From assembly GCA_023935145.1 (NCBI GenBank), contig CM043697.1, positions 48,026,001-48,090,000 of the forward strand: a stretch of 64,000 bases of DNA. Reading direction: 5' to 3'. Every line of letters starts with the position of its first letter. Position 1 is the first letter of the stretch. Below the pieces are notes generated by a model. It saw only the letters and a list, made by a program, of their open reading frames with translations. It ran no database searches and was not told the origin of the DNA. The stretch is from Bretschneidera sinensis. Its lineage: Eukaryota; Streptophyta; Magnoliopsida; Brassicales; Akaniaceae. This document shows positions 11,676 to 22,461 of the stretch, piece after piece. Made by a program: the position numbers and the translations under genes.

Positions 11676-12010
11676 CTCTTTGTAGTGAGGCTGGTTGTAA
11701 AGAAGATAGAGAGTAGTATAGAGAGAGAGCATTGTAATCTTCTTTCTTCTCTTCTTGGTTTCTTTAAGAACTTGAGCTTCTTGAAGGGGATTGTTGTAAC
11801 TTGTAAGAACCATTTGAGATAGTGTAGAGAGTTCGAAGGAACTCACGGGGATGTAGGCACATTGCCTAACCTCGATAACAAATTGCTTATCTTCTTTCTT
11901 TCTTTAATTTTCTGTTCCTGTTTTCGATTCCAATTCTTTCTACAAGTCATTCTAGACTTGGGTGTTTGGAAAATCACCAACCAGGCATCTTGTCAAGGTG
12001 ATTTCCAACA
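11671..12010 (+). repeat. copia A 3' LTR, right piece
   Basis: Continues the LTR interrupted at 2175 and ends GGTGATTTCCAACA. The reversed solo LTR (23158-23515) shows the same sequence, including the CCCGTGAGTTCCTCCGAACT-like stretch. What follows (from 12011) is the pol of another element, so this is the outer edge of copia A; the next five bases GAATC are its expected target duplication. Confidence 0.93.
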
Positions 12011-12272
12011 GAATCTCATAATATTTTGAGCCAAGCTGTAGAAATTCAGGAAGATTTTACTTTTATGCAAGTACCAGTCATAATTCTAGACAGAAAAGAA
12101 CAAGTCTTGTGTAATAAAGTTATTCCTTTGATTCAAGTGTTATGACAAAACAAAGATGTTAAAGAAATTACTTGAGAGCATGAAACAATAATGAAGAAAG
12201 AGTACCCCCAAGCATTTTAATGAGTTAGGTAAGAAAATTTTGGGGACGAAATTTTTATAAGGTGGGTAGAAT
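12011..12272 (+). pseudogene. Element F (Tekay-like gypsy): last part of pol and polypurine tract
   Basis: The reading VPVIILDRKEQVLCNKVIPL followed by EHETIMKKEYPQ matches the C-terminal end of the polyprotein of element C in this window (39221-39598, minus strand), the chromodomain-like tail of Tekay/Del elements. Two stops interrupt it. Only the tail remains because copia A inserted just upstream; the joint falls at 12010/12011. The stretch ends with GGGGACGAAATTTTTATAAGGTGGGTAGAA, the polypurine region before the LTR. The rest of F lies beyond the left window edge. Confidence 0.85.
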
Positions 12273-12345
12273 TGTAAGACTTGTTTTCTTAAAGTAAATG
12301 TAAAGAAGTAATTTGATAGATATTACATGGAATTAAAATGATATA
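12273..12345 (+). repeat. F 3' LTR, piece 1
   Basis: Starts TGTAAGACTTG, equivalent to TGTAATATC of elements B and C, and is cut after 73 bases by element E. It resumes at 22462. Confidence 0.8.
12341..12345 (+). repeat. Target site duplication (ATATA) of element E, left
   Basis: ATATA before the LTR start; same five bases at 22457-22461 after the 3' LTR. The site is low in complexity, but it matches exactly at both ends. Confidence 0.85.
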
Positions 12346-12649
12346 TGTTGACCCTCACCTGTATTTTAATGATGACAAAACACAACTCTTATTATACTAA
12401 CAGTACAATCTAAGTGTAGTAAGTAACAAAATCATTCAACCAAGGATCAAGGTGCAAGAACTCAAACCGAATCAATCTTTCAAGTGAAGACTGAGGAACT
12501 AGTATAGGTCTAAGGTATTTAAACCAGTGTAAGTCTCACTTGTACATTGTAATAGCTTGTTCATTGGCTCGCACACAAATTTTTTTTTTTTAAGTCAAAC
12601 ATTTTTAAGTTAAAACTTTTTAACACAGAAAAACTGGGTTGGAAGACAA

Positions 12650-12836
12650 CCCAGTCGATTGGGTACATATACCAGTCAACTGGTATATGGACAGTAAGTC
12701 TCCAGTCGACTGGGTAAGATATACCAGTCAACTAGTATAATGGACAGACAGTCCCCAGTCGACTGGTAAGATTAACCCAGTCGACTGGTACCCCAGAAGC
12801 TTTAAAAACGAGATTTTTTAAGAGAACCCAGTCGAC
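12650..12836 (+). repeat. Palindrome array CCAGTCGACTGG in E 5' LTR
   Basis: About seven copies of the 14-base palindrome ACCAGTCGACTGGT or a close variant, irregularly spaced at about 15-45 bases. The array lies about 100 to 290 bases upstream of the LTR TATA box, i.e. in the U3 regulatory part. Confidence 0.93.
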
Positions 12837-12934
12837 TGGTAGTTCAAAAAATATGACTGTTGGACACGAAATCTGAACTTTTAAAGGCACAATCTTTTCA
12901 AATTAAAGTCCCAACGGCCATATTAATTGATGGC

Positions 12935-12942
12935 TATATAAA
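12935..12942 (+). promoter_or_regulatory. TATA box in E 5' LTR
   Basis: TATATAAA, conserved in the 3' LTR at 21908-21915 and preceded by the palindrome array. Confidence 0.65.
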
Positions 12943-13488
12943 CCCACTCTATTGAGCATTCAATAGAGAGCTGGAGATATTCAAAAGAGAAGAACACACA
13001 TAATCAAGTCAATTACTCTTTGAAACACAAAAAGCTTTGAAATATCTTGCTAAGCCATTCTTCAAGCTTTACTTTGAAAGAGAGACATTGTTGAGTTGTA
13101 TAAGCTTTCATTTGCTGTCTCTCTACCATTTATTTTACAACATCTTTTGTATAGGGATTACTTCCGAAAGGAAGGAGATTACTTCCGAGAGGAAGGGGAT
13201 AGCTTCTGAGAGGAAGGGATTGTAAGGTTTATACAACACCGGTGAAGTTGTACGACTAAGTTTCTTAGTGGATTACTTCAAGGAGGTTCCCTGAAGAGAA
13301 TGGACATAGGGTCGGAACGAATCCGATATTGCCGAACCACTATAATATGAGTTTGCATTCTCTACTCCTTAAACTCTTTATTTACAGTACATTACTTGTT
13401 CAATTGCTTGTTGCTTATACGTTTTTTATAAACTTGTGTTTATTTCGTAAAAGTTTTAAAAAAAACCCAAAAAACCTCAGTCTACAAT

Positions 13489-13500
13489 TAGTATCAGAGC
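13489..13500 (+). other. Primer binding site of E (tRNA-Met type, one mismatch)
   Basis: TAGTATCAGAGC, two bases after the LTR end; the canonical initiator tRNA-Met site is TGGTATCAGAGC, so one G-to-A change has occurred. Confidence 0.85.
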
Positions 13501-13541
13501 CTCGTTCTCAATTTTAGGCTTAATGTCCTTGAGTTGACCCG

Positions 13542-15613
13542 ATGGCAGCAAATAGCTATTCTGAGGGACACTCTTATACTAGACCTCCTTTGTTCAATGG
13601 CTCCAACTATAACCATTGGAAAAATAGAATGAAAATATTTGTCGAATGACAAGATTATAATCAGTGGAGAGTCATTGAAGAAGGACCTAGAATTCTTTCA
13701 AAGGAAATATCTATTGGAGAGATCAATCATACAATGCCAAAACTCAAAACTGAGTACACTGGCGAGGATTGTAGAATGATGTCTCTCAATAGCAGAGCAA
13801 CAAGTATTTTACATTGTGCTTTAGATATTTCTGAATACAATAAAATCTCTGTATGTGTTTCAGCTAAAGAGATATGGGATAAACTGCAAATTACATATGA
13901 AGGAATTAATGAGGTCAAAAAATCAAAAATCTATATGCTAGTTTCTGAATATGAAACCTTTAAAATGTCTTATAACGAAATAATTTCTGAAATGCACTCA
14001 CGGTTCACAACTATTGTAAATGGTTTAAAGCTGCTTTATAGGAATATTGAGGATAGAAACTAACAAGAAAAATCTTGAGATCCTTGCCACCTTCATGGAA
14101 ACCAAAGAAGACAGCCATTCAGGAGGCCAAAGATCTTGACAAACTTGATGTTGAGACACTACTTGGGTCATTGTTGACATATGAGATGGAAGAAATGATT
14201 CCCATTGTCAATAATGATGAGAAAAAGAAAAAGTAGATTGCTCTCAAAGTTTCTACAAGCAACAAAGAAATGAAATCGGAAAAAGAAGCAGAGAGCAGTG
14301 AGGAAGATGGTAAAATGGCCTTAATCACCAAATGGTTCCATAGGTTCTTGAAGAAAAGCAAGAAACCTTATACAAAGGATCCCACTTCAAAAAGGGAACC
14401 ACTTATATGTTATGGCTGCAAGAAGCCCGGTCGCATCAGGGCTGATTGTACGGTTTCAAACAAACCATACAAGAGCTTCAAGAAGAAAGCCATGATAGCA
14501 ACTACTTGGAGCAATGACGAAGAAGAAGAAGAAGAGTCATCGGACAAAGAAGTCAGATACGAGGAAATTGCCAAGCTTTGTCTGATGGCAATCGACGATG
14601 AAAGTGAGGTAACATCTTCTCCCTTTTCTAAGAATAATATTGTGAGCAGTAGTGAAGAACCGCTAGAAGTAATAAATGAAATGCATGATGAATTGAAGAA
14701 ATTCGATTCTAGAAATTCAATTCTTAAGAAAGAGGTATTATCTCTTTCTAAGGAGATTATAAGTCTTAGAGAAGAAAAAGATAAATTATCTTCTTTGCTA
14801 TATGATTCTTCTTAAGACTTCCTCAAAGATGAAAATGAAAATTTAAAGAAGAAGATATTAGAAATAAACGGAACTATATCTAGACTCATGCTTGGAAAGG
14901 AAAAGCTTGATGAAGTGCTTTCTTCCCAAAGATTAAGTGGAGGAAAATCTTGTTTAGGATACTCTCCATTAGGAAAAAAAAAATTAGAAGAGAGCTTATT
15001 CATTAAAGCTTCATGTGTGAGTGAAGCCTCTACTTCAAAAACCCCTAGCAAGGTTAAAAGCACTCCCTCAATGAATGCTAGGAAATCTAGAAATTCAAAT
15101 GTTCATACAAGAATGAAGCATCCTAGAAATACACATGCTTATATGTATGCACACTAAAGAAATGTTTATACACATCCTAGGGATAACCATCATGTGCATC
15201 CTAGGAACAATCTGTATAATCAAAATATGCACTCTGCACATACACATCCTAGGAATTACCATCATGGTTACCCTAGAAATAATTTGCATACTCATAAAAA
15301 TGCTATCATGTATCCTAGAATGCATCATCATACATTCTCTGGAAATGACATGCATTTTTATATTCCGTACCATAGAAACATGTATCCTAGGAACTCCTAT
15401 CCTAAGAATAATAGACATGCACATCTAAGATATCCTAGAAATTTCAATAACTACTATCCTAGGATTGTGCATCATCAACATGTCCTTAGATCACCATATA
15501 CTGTTAAGAAAGTATGGGTCCCAAAAGGAACCGTGTTTTCTAGGACTAACCCCAAAGGCCCCAAGAAATTTTGGGTACCTAAAAGTGCAATTGTATATCC
15601 TTGTGTGATATAG
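13542..15613 (+). pseudogene. E gag, broken, with a His-Pro-Arg-Asn repeat tail
   Basis: The start ATG at 13542 (MAANSYSEG...) lies 41 bases after the primer site. The UBN2/DUF4219-type copia Gag is seen in PPLFNGSNYNHWKNRMKIFV and further around AKEIWDKLQITYEG (13864-13905). Stops (for example near 13647) and a frameshift near 14060 break it. The zinc knuckle at about 14408-14450 reads CYGCKKPGRIRADC: the His of CCHC has become Arg. A Glu-rich coiled-coil-like stretch (14500-14990) follows. At 15105-15480 comes a low-complexity tail with many HPRN/YPRN units, then VWVPKG-type sequence leading to protease. The protein would coat the element RNA; this copy cannot make it whole. Confidence 0.85.
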
Positions 15614-17000
15614 ATATGTCTTCACACCAAGGAGAAAGGTAACTATTGGTACCTTGATAGTGGATGCTCAAAGTACATGATCGGTGATAAAAATGTATTC
15701 AAGGAGCTAACTCTAAGAGATAGTGGATATGTCACCATTGGAGACAACACCAAAATAAAGATCATTGGGCATGGAAAAGTTAGAAATGATTTCTCAACCT
15801 TAGATAATGTATTGCTAGTGCAAGGCCTTAAGACAAATTTACTAAGCATTAGTCAACTATGTGACAAAGGCAACAAAGTCACATTTTAGACCTCTCATTG
15901 TCTAGTTATAGACATCAAGAGCAACAAGATCAAATTTGTTGGCCATAGACATGAAAATGTCTATATAGTTGATTTGAAATCCTTGCATTCTAAAAACGAA
16001 AATTGTTTTCCTGCATTTAGTGAAAATCCATGGCTATGGCATAGAAGGCTTGGTAATGTGAACATGAACTTGCTAAAAATCATTTCAAGAAAAGATTTAG
16101 TCATTGGACTTTCCAAAATCAATTTTGAAAAAGACAAAGTATGTGATGCTTGTCAAATGGGAAAACAAACAAGGATTTCTTTTAAAGCAAAAAATGTAGT
16201 CTCAACTACTAGACCTTTGGAACTTCTGCATATGGATTTATTTGGTCCAATTAGTACCATTAGTCTAGGTGGTCATCAATATGCTCTTGTTATTGCTGAT
16301 GACTATTCAAGATATACCTTTGTTATTTTTATTGCTTACAAGGATGAAGCCTTCAAAAGATTTGAAAAGTTTTGCAAAAAGGTTCAAAATGAAAAAGGAA
16401 TTTGTATTTAAAGCATAAGAAGTGATCATTGAAAATAATTTGAAAATTAAAGCTTTTCAAGATTTTGTGATGAAAATAGAATTGATCACAACTTTTCAAC
16501 TCCTAGAACTCCTCAATATGGAGTTGTTGAGAGGAAAAACAGAGTTCTAGAAGAATTTTCAAGAACAATGCTTTGTGAAAATATACTTTTGGGCTGAAGC
16601 CGTGAACACTTCTTGCTATATCTTAAATAGAATTTTCATTAAGCCTATGCTTGATAAAACTCCATATGAACTATGGAAAGGTAGAAAGCCTAATATCTCT
16701 TATTTTCGTACTTTTGGGTGCAAATGCTTCATTCTAAATAACAATAAAACTAACTTGGGTAAATTTAACTCTAAGGCCGATGAAGGGATATTTTTAGGAT
16801 ATTCTACATCGAGTAAGGCTTATAGAGTTTTCAATAAGAGAACTCTAGTGGTAGAAGAATCTGTACATATAACTCTTGATGAGTCTAACTTAATTAGTAG
16901 TAGAGAAGTTTCCTTTAAAGATGATGCAGATTTTATTCTAAGAACGGAAACTCCTACTCCCATTGTTGACCTAAAGGAGAATCCACCTCAAGCAAATGAA
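15614..17000 (+). pseudogene. E protease and integrase region of pol, broken
   Basis: Protease: YWYLDSGCSKYMIGDK (about 15637-15690), the copia DSG active site followed by the conserved Cys. A stop at 15887-15889 ends that block. Integrase: zinc domain HRRLGNVNMNLL... VCDACQMGKQ (about 16040-16170), core with first Asp in LHMDLFGPIS (about 16225-16256) and DDYSRYTFV. The second Asp region (about 16415-16430) and the Glu region (PQYGVVERKNRVLEE, about 16512-16556) are split by stops and a shift. The C-terminal part TPYELWKGRKPNISYFRTFGCKC (about 16660-16730) is open. Confidence 0.88.
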
Positions 17001-18690
17001 AAGATGGAAACTCACATTTTGTTTCAACCATCTACAAGCCATCTAGAGGAAAGTCTACCCAAAGATTGGAGGTATGTAAATTATCACCCGATTGATCAAG
17101 TGATTGGTGATCCTTCACAAGGAGTAAGAACTCGCTCTTTTATTAGAAATATTTGCAATTTTGTAGCTTATTTGTCTCAAGTAGAACCTACGACTTTTAT
17201 AGAAGCTGAGAAGGATAATGATTGGATAATTACAATGCAAGAAGAAATAAATCAATTTGAAAGGAACAAAGTATGGAATCTAGTTCCAAGACCTAAGAAT
17301 CATTCAATAATTGGAACTAAATGGGTATATAGAAATAAGATGGATGAAAATGAAATAGTAACTAGAAACAAGGCTAGACTAGTTGCTAAGGGATATAATC
17401 AAGAATAAGGAATAGACTTTGATGAGACCTATGCTCCCGTAGCTAGATTAGAAGCTATTCGAATGTTATTAGCCTTTGCATGCTTTAATAAATTCAAGCT
17501 ATTTCAAATGGATGTAAAAAGTGCCTTTTTAAATGGCTTTATAGAAGAAGAGGTTTATGTTGAGCAACCTCTTGGATTTGAAAATCCTAGTCTTCCAAAT
17601 CATGTCTACAAGCTTTCTAAAGCTCTATATGGGTTGAAGCAAGCTCCAAGGGCATGGTATGAAAGACTAAGTAAATTTTTGATTGACAATGATTTTGTAA
17701 GAGGTAGAATAGACACAACTCTCTTCACAAAAATGACACTTTGATAGTTCAAATATATGTTGATGATATAATATTTGGTGCTACTAATGAATTTATGTGT
17801 CAAGAGTTTGCAAAGTGTATGCAAGGTGAATTTGAAATGAGCATGATAGGAGAGCTTACCTACTTCCTTGGACTTCAAATCGAGCAACTAAAAGGAGGCA
17901 TCTTCATCAATCAATCAAAGTACATTAAGGACCTACTAAAGAGGTTCGGGATGGAAAGCTCAAAGCCACTTGGAACTTCTATGAGCACATCTACTAAACT
18001 TGATCTTGATGAATGAGGTAAAACTGTAGATACTAAATACTATAAAAGCTTGATAGGTGCTTTGCTTTATTTGACTGCAAGTAGACCTGATATAATGTTC
18101 AGTGTATGCATATGTGCTAGATTTCAGGCTACTTCTAAGGAATCACATGTAGTTGCAGTAAAAAGAATCCTTAGATATCTACAAGGAACCCAAACCATAG
18201 GATTATGGTACTATAGAGAATCATCTTTTGAGCTTGTAGGATATTCAGATGCTGATTTTGCTGGATGTAGATTAGATAGAAAAAGCACAAGTGGAACATG
18301 CCAATTCTTAGGTGCAATGTTAACATCTTGGTTTTCCAAGAAACAAAATTCCATTGCACAATCAATTGCTGAGGCGGAATATGTAGCAGCTGGAAGTTGT
18401 TGTGCCCAAGTGATATGGATGAAACAATAACTAGAAGACTATGACATGAACCTAAAAGGCATCCCTATACATTGTGATAATACTAGTGCTATCAACCTAA
18501 CCAAGAACCCTATTCAGCACTCTAGAACCAAACACATAGAAATCGAACATCATTTCTTAAGAGACCATGCTCAAAAAGGTGATATAAGACTAGAATTCAT
18601 ACCTTCGGAAGATCAAATAGCTAACATTCTTACAAAACCTCTAAGTGAAGCTAGTTTTTGTAAGATTAGAATGTTGATGGGATTGTTGGA
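17001..18690 (+). pseudogene. E reverse transcriptase and RNase H, broken
   Basis: [13 protein letters not shown] (about 17372-17405), an in-frame stop at 17406-17408, then GIDFDETYAPVARLEAIR, FQMDVKSAFLNGFIEEEVYVEQP and ALYGLKQAPRAWYERL (about 17618-17670). A frameshift near 17740 precedes the catalytic IYVDDIIFGATNE (about 17756-17795). RNase H: SASRPDIMFS-type motif (about 18070-18105), SDADFAGCRLDRKSTSG (about 18246-18297), IAEAEYVAAGSCCAQ (about 18364-18410). TAA at 18428-18430 falls where relatives read a second Gln (KQQLEDY). The end of pol (HIEIEHHFLRDHAQKGDI, ANILTKPL) is at 18530-18645. Confidence 0.92.
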
Positions 18691-18844
18691 TTATGATAAA
18701 CTGAATATCTCATTGCTCTTTCATTTCATCATTTACAAGTTTTACATCTAGTGAAAGAGTATTAATTCTTGTTTAAATATCTCCCTCACTGAAGATGTCA
18801 TAGATAAACAAATTACATGCTACAATTCAAGACTAAAAATTTTT

Positions 18845-19120
18845 ATAAAGGTCCAGCTGACTGGTAAATATGTTCCAGTCGACTGGTAAGTCTCTGCTAA
18901 TTCTTCCAGTCGACTGGTAATTCACATCCAGTCGACTGGTACCTCTAGACCCTGTTTGGAACCAACGTTTTTTGAAATTCAGTTATCATCCAGTCGACTA
19001 GTACAAACTACCCAGTCAACTGGTATCTTACTGCCTATTCACCCAGTCGATTGGTACATTGACCCAGTCGACTGGTATGAAAAATATTCATCTTTTCGAA
19101 AGGACCCAGTCGACTGGTAT
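18845..19120 (+). repeat. Internal palindrome array CCAGTCGACTGG of E
   Basis: About ten copies of CCAGTCGACTGGT or one-base variants between pol and the third ORF. It is the same motif as in both LTRs but outside them. One frame through the array reads PVDWY repeatedly, which I take as accidental. Confidence 0.93.
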
Positions 19121-19346
19121 CGCAATCCTATATGTAGACTATTCATTTTTTTCTTATTTTTATGCCATTTTCAAGCAACCTAACTTTCTCTTTCTAGAAA
19201 ATTTCACCATTTTGATCCAAAACCTTCCAAACATCATCTAAACACACCAATCTACTCATCCCAAACATTATTTTCAACTTTCTATGGTTGAAATCTTCCA
19301 TTTTCACCAAAAACCTTTTTCCCCAAAAACCCCATTTTTCCCAAAA

Positions 19347-20585
19347 ATGTCCGATCGAATCCGTATCAAATACACAACCGGAGGACCAAATGCGCCAACA
19401 AGGCCAAGGTCCACCAAACCTACGGATCCAAATACACGGGGGAAGGGCATGGTGGCCTCATCAAGTAAAAAGCCCAGAACATAGCTTAATGAGGCTCTGT
19501 TTTCCAGTCCTGCAGCCAAAGGGAGGTATGACTCGATAATACACCACAAGAAGATCATGACGGGTAGAGTTGTCGATTTTGACTCTATTCGTCATGGCAA
19601 CTTCGATATTTTGCCAGTCTTTGAGGCAATACACCTGACCCAACTGGTCAAAGTGCATGAAAAATATTACCTGAGACTGATTCACCAGGTCTATGCGAAT
19701 TTGGTGAAACCCAATCCACTGGCTCTGAGATTCAGAACCAGTGTCTAGGGTGTGGAGTTTGAGGTCAACACTAACCTCCTCATGAGCATACTGAGGATCC
19801 CTGTAGGAGGGATCCAATGGAGTCTGGACGGTTGGCCAGATAATTTCAAAGTCGAGGCAGCCTGTCAGATAGTCAGGGGTGACCCTAACTATGTGTACAG
19901 ACCCACTACATTTCACACATGTAGTGATATGCCCCTCGACTCGAAATTGTTCAACCTCATAGTGAGTTGGACCATCCACCCAAGACTTGAGAGTGGGAGG
20001 TATCTATCTAAGATAGATACAGTATTGATTTGGTGCCTTAAAATAGGGCACCACTTCAATATATATCCCCTGCTGCTCGCCAATATGATTAATGGTGAAG
20101 CAAGCGACTCAGGGTGTCTACCCTACGGGATGCTTGTTACACTCATACTCCAGTACTTCTGGGTGCCTCTCCCTACCTCCGAGGCTAACGATATCGGGTC
20201 GACGGATATCATCAATGTCTCATCATTGAAGAAGATGGGATGTACGATTCAGGACGGCTTCATCTATTCAAAGGTCGGGAAGCACATACGGATCCGAGAG
20301 GATGAGAGCAGTGATGATGAGGAGGCTGCTGTTGATACTGCTGACATGGGCATGAATACCTGAGCACCTCCCATTGGTGACTCTAGTACTGGTTAAGATG
20401 GGTATGGTGATCTACTTCATGCCATCACGAGCCTCCAGCTGACCATGCAGTCCAGATTCCAGACATTGAGCTCCTCCATCGAGCATCTACGGGATGACTT
20501 TGAGCTACACCGAGAGCATACAGAGAGTTCCTTAGCTTAGATACGGGATCTCATTTGCGACAGCTTGGACTCTCCCACTCCTTGA
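19347..20585 (+). pseudogene. E third ORF (putative plant transposon protein-like), broken
   Basis: One continuous reading frame of about 413 codons starts at ATG 19347 (MSDRIRIKYTTGGPN) and ends at TGA 20583-20585, with in-frame stops at 19482, 19746, 20361 and again near 20394 and 20538. The middle part (FDILPVFEAIHLTQLV, YANLV..., WPDNFKVEA, WTIHPRLESGRYLSKIDT...IWCL) resembles the 'putative plant transposon protein' family, known from many plant mobile elements. A Ser/Asp/Glu-rich stretch (about 20300-20345) and a short coiled-coil-like end (LQLTMQSRFQTLSSSIEHL) follow. In SIRE-like elements this position, after pol, holds an env-like or accessory gene. I see no signal peptide or clear membrane segment, so an envelope role is not supported. 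Confidence 0.72.
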
Positions 20586-21254
20586 GTCATTTTCTATGTT
20601 ATTTTGATGTACATAGTGTTTTCTAGCTCTTAGCATGTAGTACAGACATATATATGTATTTCTGTCTTATATATGGCTCTATGAAGCCCGTTAATGTATT
20701 AACTTTCTATATATGATGATGATTTTTCATTAGACATATTTCATGCATCTATTTACTTTATTTGTGCTATACTTGCATAGTTTCTAATTGCTTTTATTCA
20801 AGAATATGCTCTGAAACTGGTTATGCTTGTATGAAAACTTCCGGTTCTTCTCGGGAAGGCTTCCGAACTCTGACTGAAGCCAAATTTTCGGTTACAAGTT
20901 TTTTTTAGCATACTCTAGATGACTATAGTAGCTAAGTAGCTTATTTTTTAGTTTCTGGCCCCTTTGGTTGCTGTTGTCAAAACGGGAGAGAAAAATGAGA
21001 AAACGACGAGAAAAACTATGTAAACAGAAACCAATGCATAGATTTAGGGGGAGTACTGCTCCAAAGAATATTGAAAATGATTCATTTGATTGGTTGAGTT
21101 GTTATTGATTGGTTAAAATGAAAATATAAACTGGATTTGCTTGTTTATAGGGTGGTTTTACTCGAAAAACAGAGGAAACTCTATCCGATTTTTTTTGAAA
21201 ATCCAAACACTTAGTTTTTAAAACTGTTTTCACATTATTAGTTTTGTCATCATC
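20586..21254 (+). other. E non-coding region before the polypurine tract
   Basis: About 670 bases with no supported gene. It ends TTTTGTCATCATCAAAAAGG, the usual sequence of SIRE-like elements just before the polypurine tract. Confidence 0.7.
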
Positions 21255-21267
21255 AAAAAGGGGAAGA
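21255..21267 (+). other. Polypurine tract of E
   Basis: AAAAAGGGGAAGA immediately upstream of the 3' LTR. Confidence 0.85.
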
Positions 21268-21268
21268 T

Positions 21269-22456
21269 TATTGACCCTCACCTGTATTTTAATGATGACA
21301 AAACACAACTGTTATTATACTAACAGTACAATCTAAATGTAGTAAGCAACAAAAGTATTCAACTAAGGATCAAGGTGCAAGAACTCAAGCCGAATCAATC
21401 TTTCAAGTGAAGACTGAAGAACCAGTATAGGTCTAAGGTATTTAAACCAATGTAAGTCTCACTTGTACATTGTAATAGCTTGTTCAATGACTCGCACACT
21501 AAATGTTTTTTTTAAGTCAAACATTTTTAAGTTAAAACTTTTTAACACAGAAAAACTAGGTTGGAAGACACCCAGTCGACTGGGTACATATACCAGTCGA
21601 CTGCTGTATGGGACAATAAGTCTCCAGTTGACTGGGTAAGATATACCAGTCGACTGGTAAAATGGACAAAAAGTCCCCAGTCGACTGGTAAAATGGACAG
21701 ACAGTCCCCAGTCGACTGGTAAGATTAACCCAGTCGACTGGTAGCCCAGAAGCTTTAAAAACAAGATGTTTCAAGAGAACCCAGTCGACCGATATCACGA
21801 CCCAGTCGATTGTTAGTTCAAAAAATATGACTGTTGGACATGAAATCTGAACTTTTAAAGGCATAATCTTTTCAAATTAAAGTCCCAACGGCTATATAAT
21901 TGATGGCTATATAAACCCACTCTATTAAGCATTCAATAGAGAGCTGGAGATATTCAAAAGAGAAGAACACACACAACCAAGTCAATTACTCTTTGAAACA
22001 CAAAAAGCTTTGAAATATCTTGTTGAGCCATTCTTGAAGCTTTACTTTGAAAGAGCGACATTGTTGAGTTGTATAAGCTTTCATTTGCTGTCTCTCTACC
22101 ATTTACTTTACATCATCTTTTATAAAGGGATTACTTCCGAGAGGAAGGGGATTACTTTCGAGAGGAAGGGATTGTAAGGTTTGTACAACACCGGTGAAGT
22201 TGTACGACTAAGTTTCTTAGTGGATTACTTCAAGGAGGTTCCTTGAAGGGAGTGGACATAGGGTCGGAATGAATCCGATATTGCCGAACCACTATAATCT
22301 TTGTTTGCATTCTCTACTCCTTAAACTCTTTATTTATAGCACATTACTTGTTCAATTACTTGTTGCTTATACGTTTTTATAAACTTGTATTTATTCCGTG
22401 AAAGTTCTAAAAAAACCCAATTCATCCCCCCTATTGGGTTGAAACCTAAGTCTATA
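21269..22456 (+). repeat. E 3' LTR with palindrome array
   Basis: 1,188 bases; starts TATTGACCC (the G of the terminal TG is now A) and ends CTAAGTCTATA. It contains about nine ACCAGTCGACTGGT-type palindromes at 21568-21815, two more than the 5' LTR, and a TATA box at 21908-21915. It extends past the 5' LTR with an inserted ATTCATCCCCCCTATTGGG stretch near 22420. Flanked on the right by ATATA (22457-22461). Confidence 0.93.
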
Positions 22457-22461
22457 ATATA

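Larger units (their letters stand above)
12346..13486 (+). repeat. E 5' LTR
   Basis: TGTTGACCCTCACCTG...CAGTCTACA, 1,141 bases, matching 21269-22456. It carries a TATA box (12935-12942), a palindrome array (12650-12836) and a short run of GGAAGG-type direct repeats (13156-13220). The unit TTACTTCCGAAAGGAAGGA is itself repeated about three times. Confidence 0.93.
12346..22456 (+). mobile_element. Element E: SIRE-like Ty1/copia retrotransposon with a third ORF
   Basis: 10,111 bases with two LTRs, an initiator tRNA-Met primer site, gag, pol (protease-integrase-RT-RNase H, the copia order), a palindrome-rich spacer, a third reading frame and a polypurine tract. It is flanked by ATATA on both sides (12341-12345 and 22457-22461). 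The length, an extra ORF after pol and the Gag type fit the SIRE/Maximus lineage. All frames contain stops or shifts. Confidence 0.92.

Noticed and set aside
12650..19120. CCAGTCGACTGG repeats as a CRISPR array
   Set aside because: The repeats are palindromes of 12-14 bases with irregular short spacing, lie in LTRs of a plant retrotransposon, and no cas gene is present.
18956..19183. Frame with repeated PVDWY
   Set aside because: It arises from reading the CCAGTCGACTGGTAT palindrome; spacing breaks the pattern and the LTR copies do not keep a frame.
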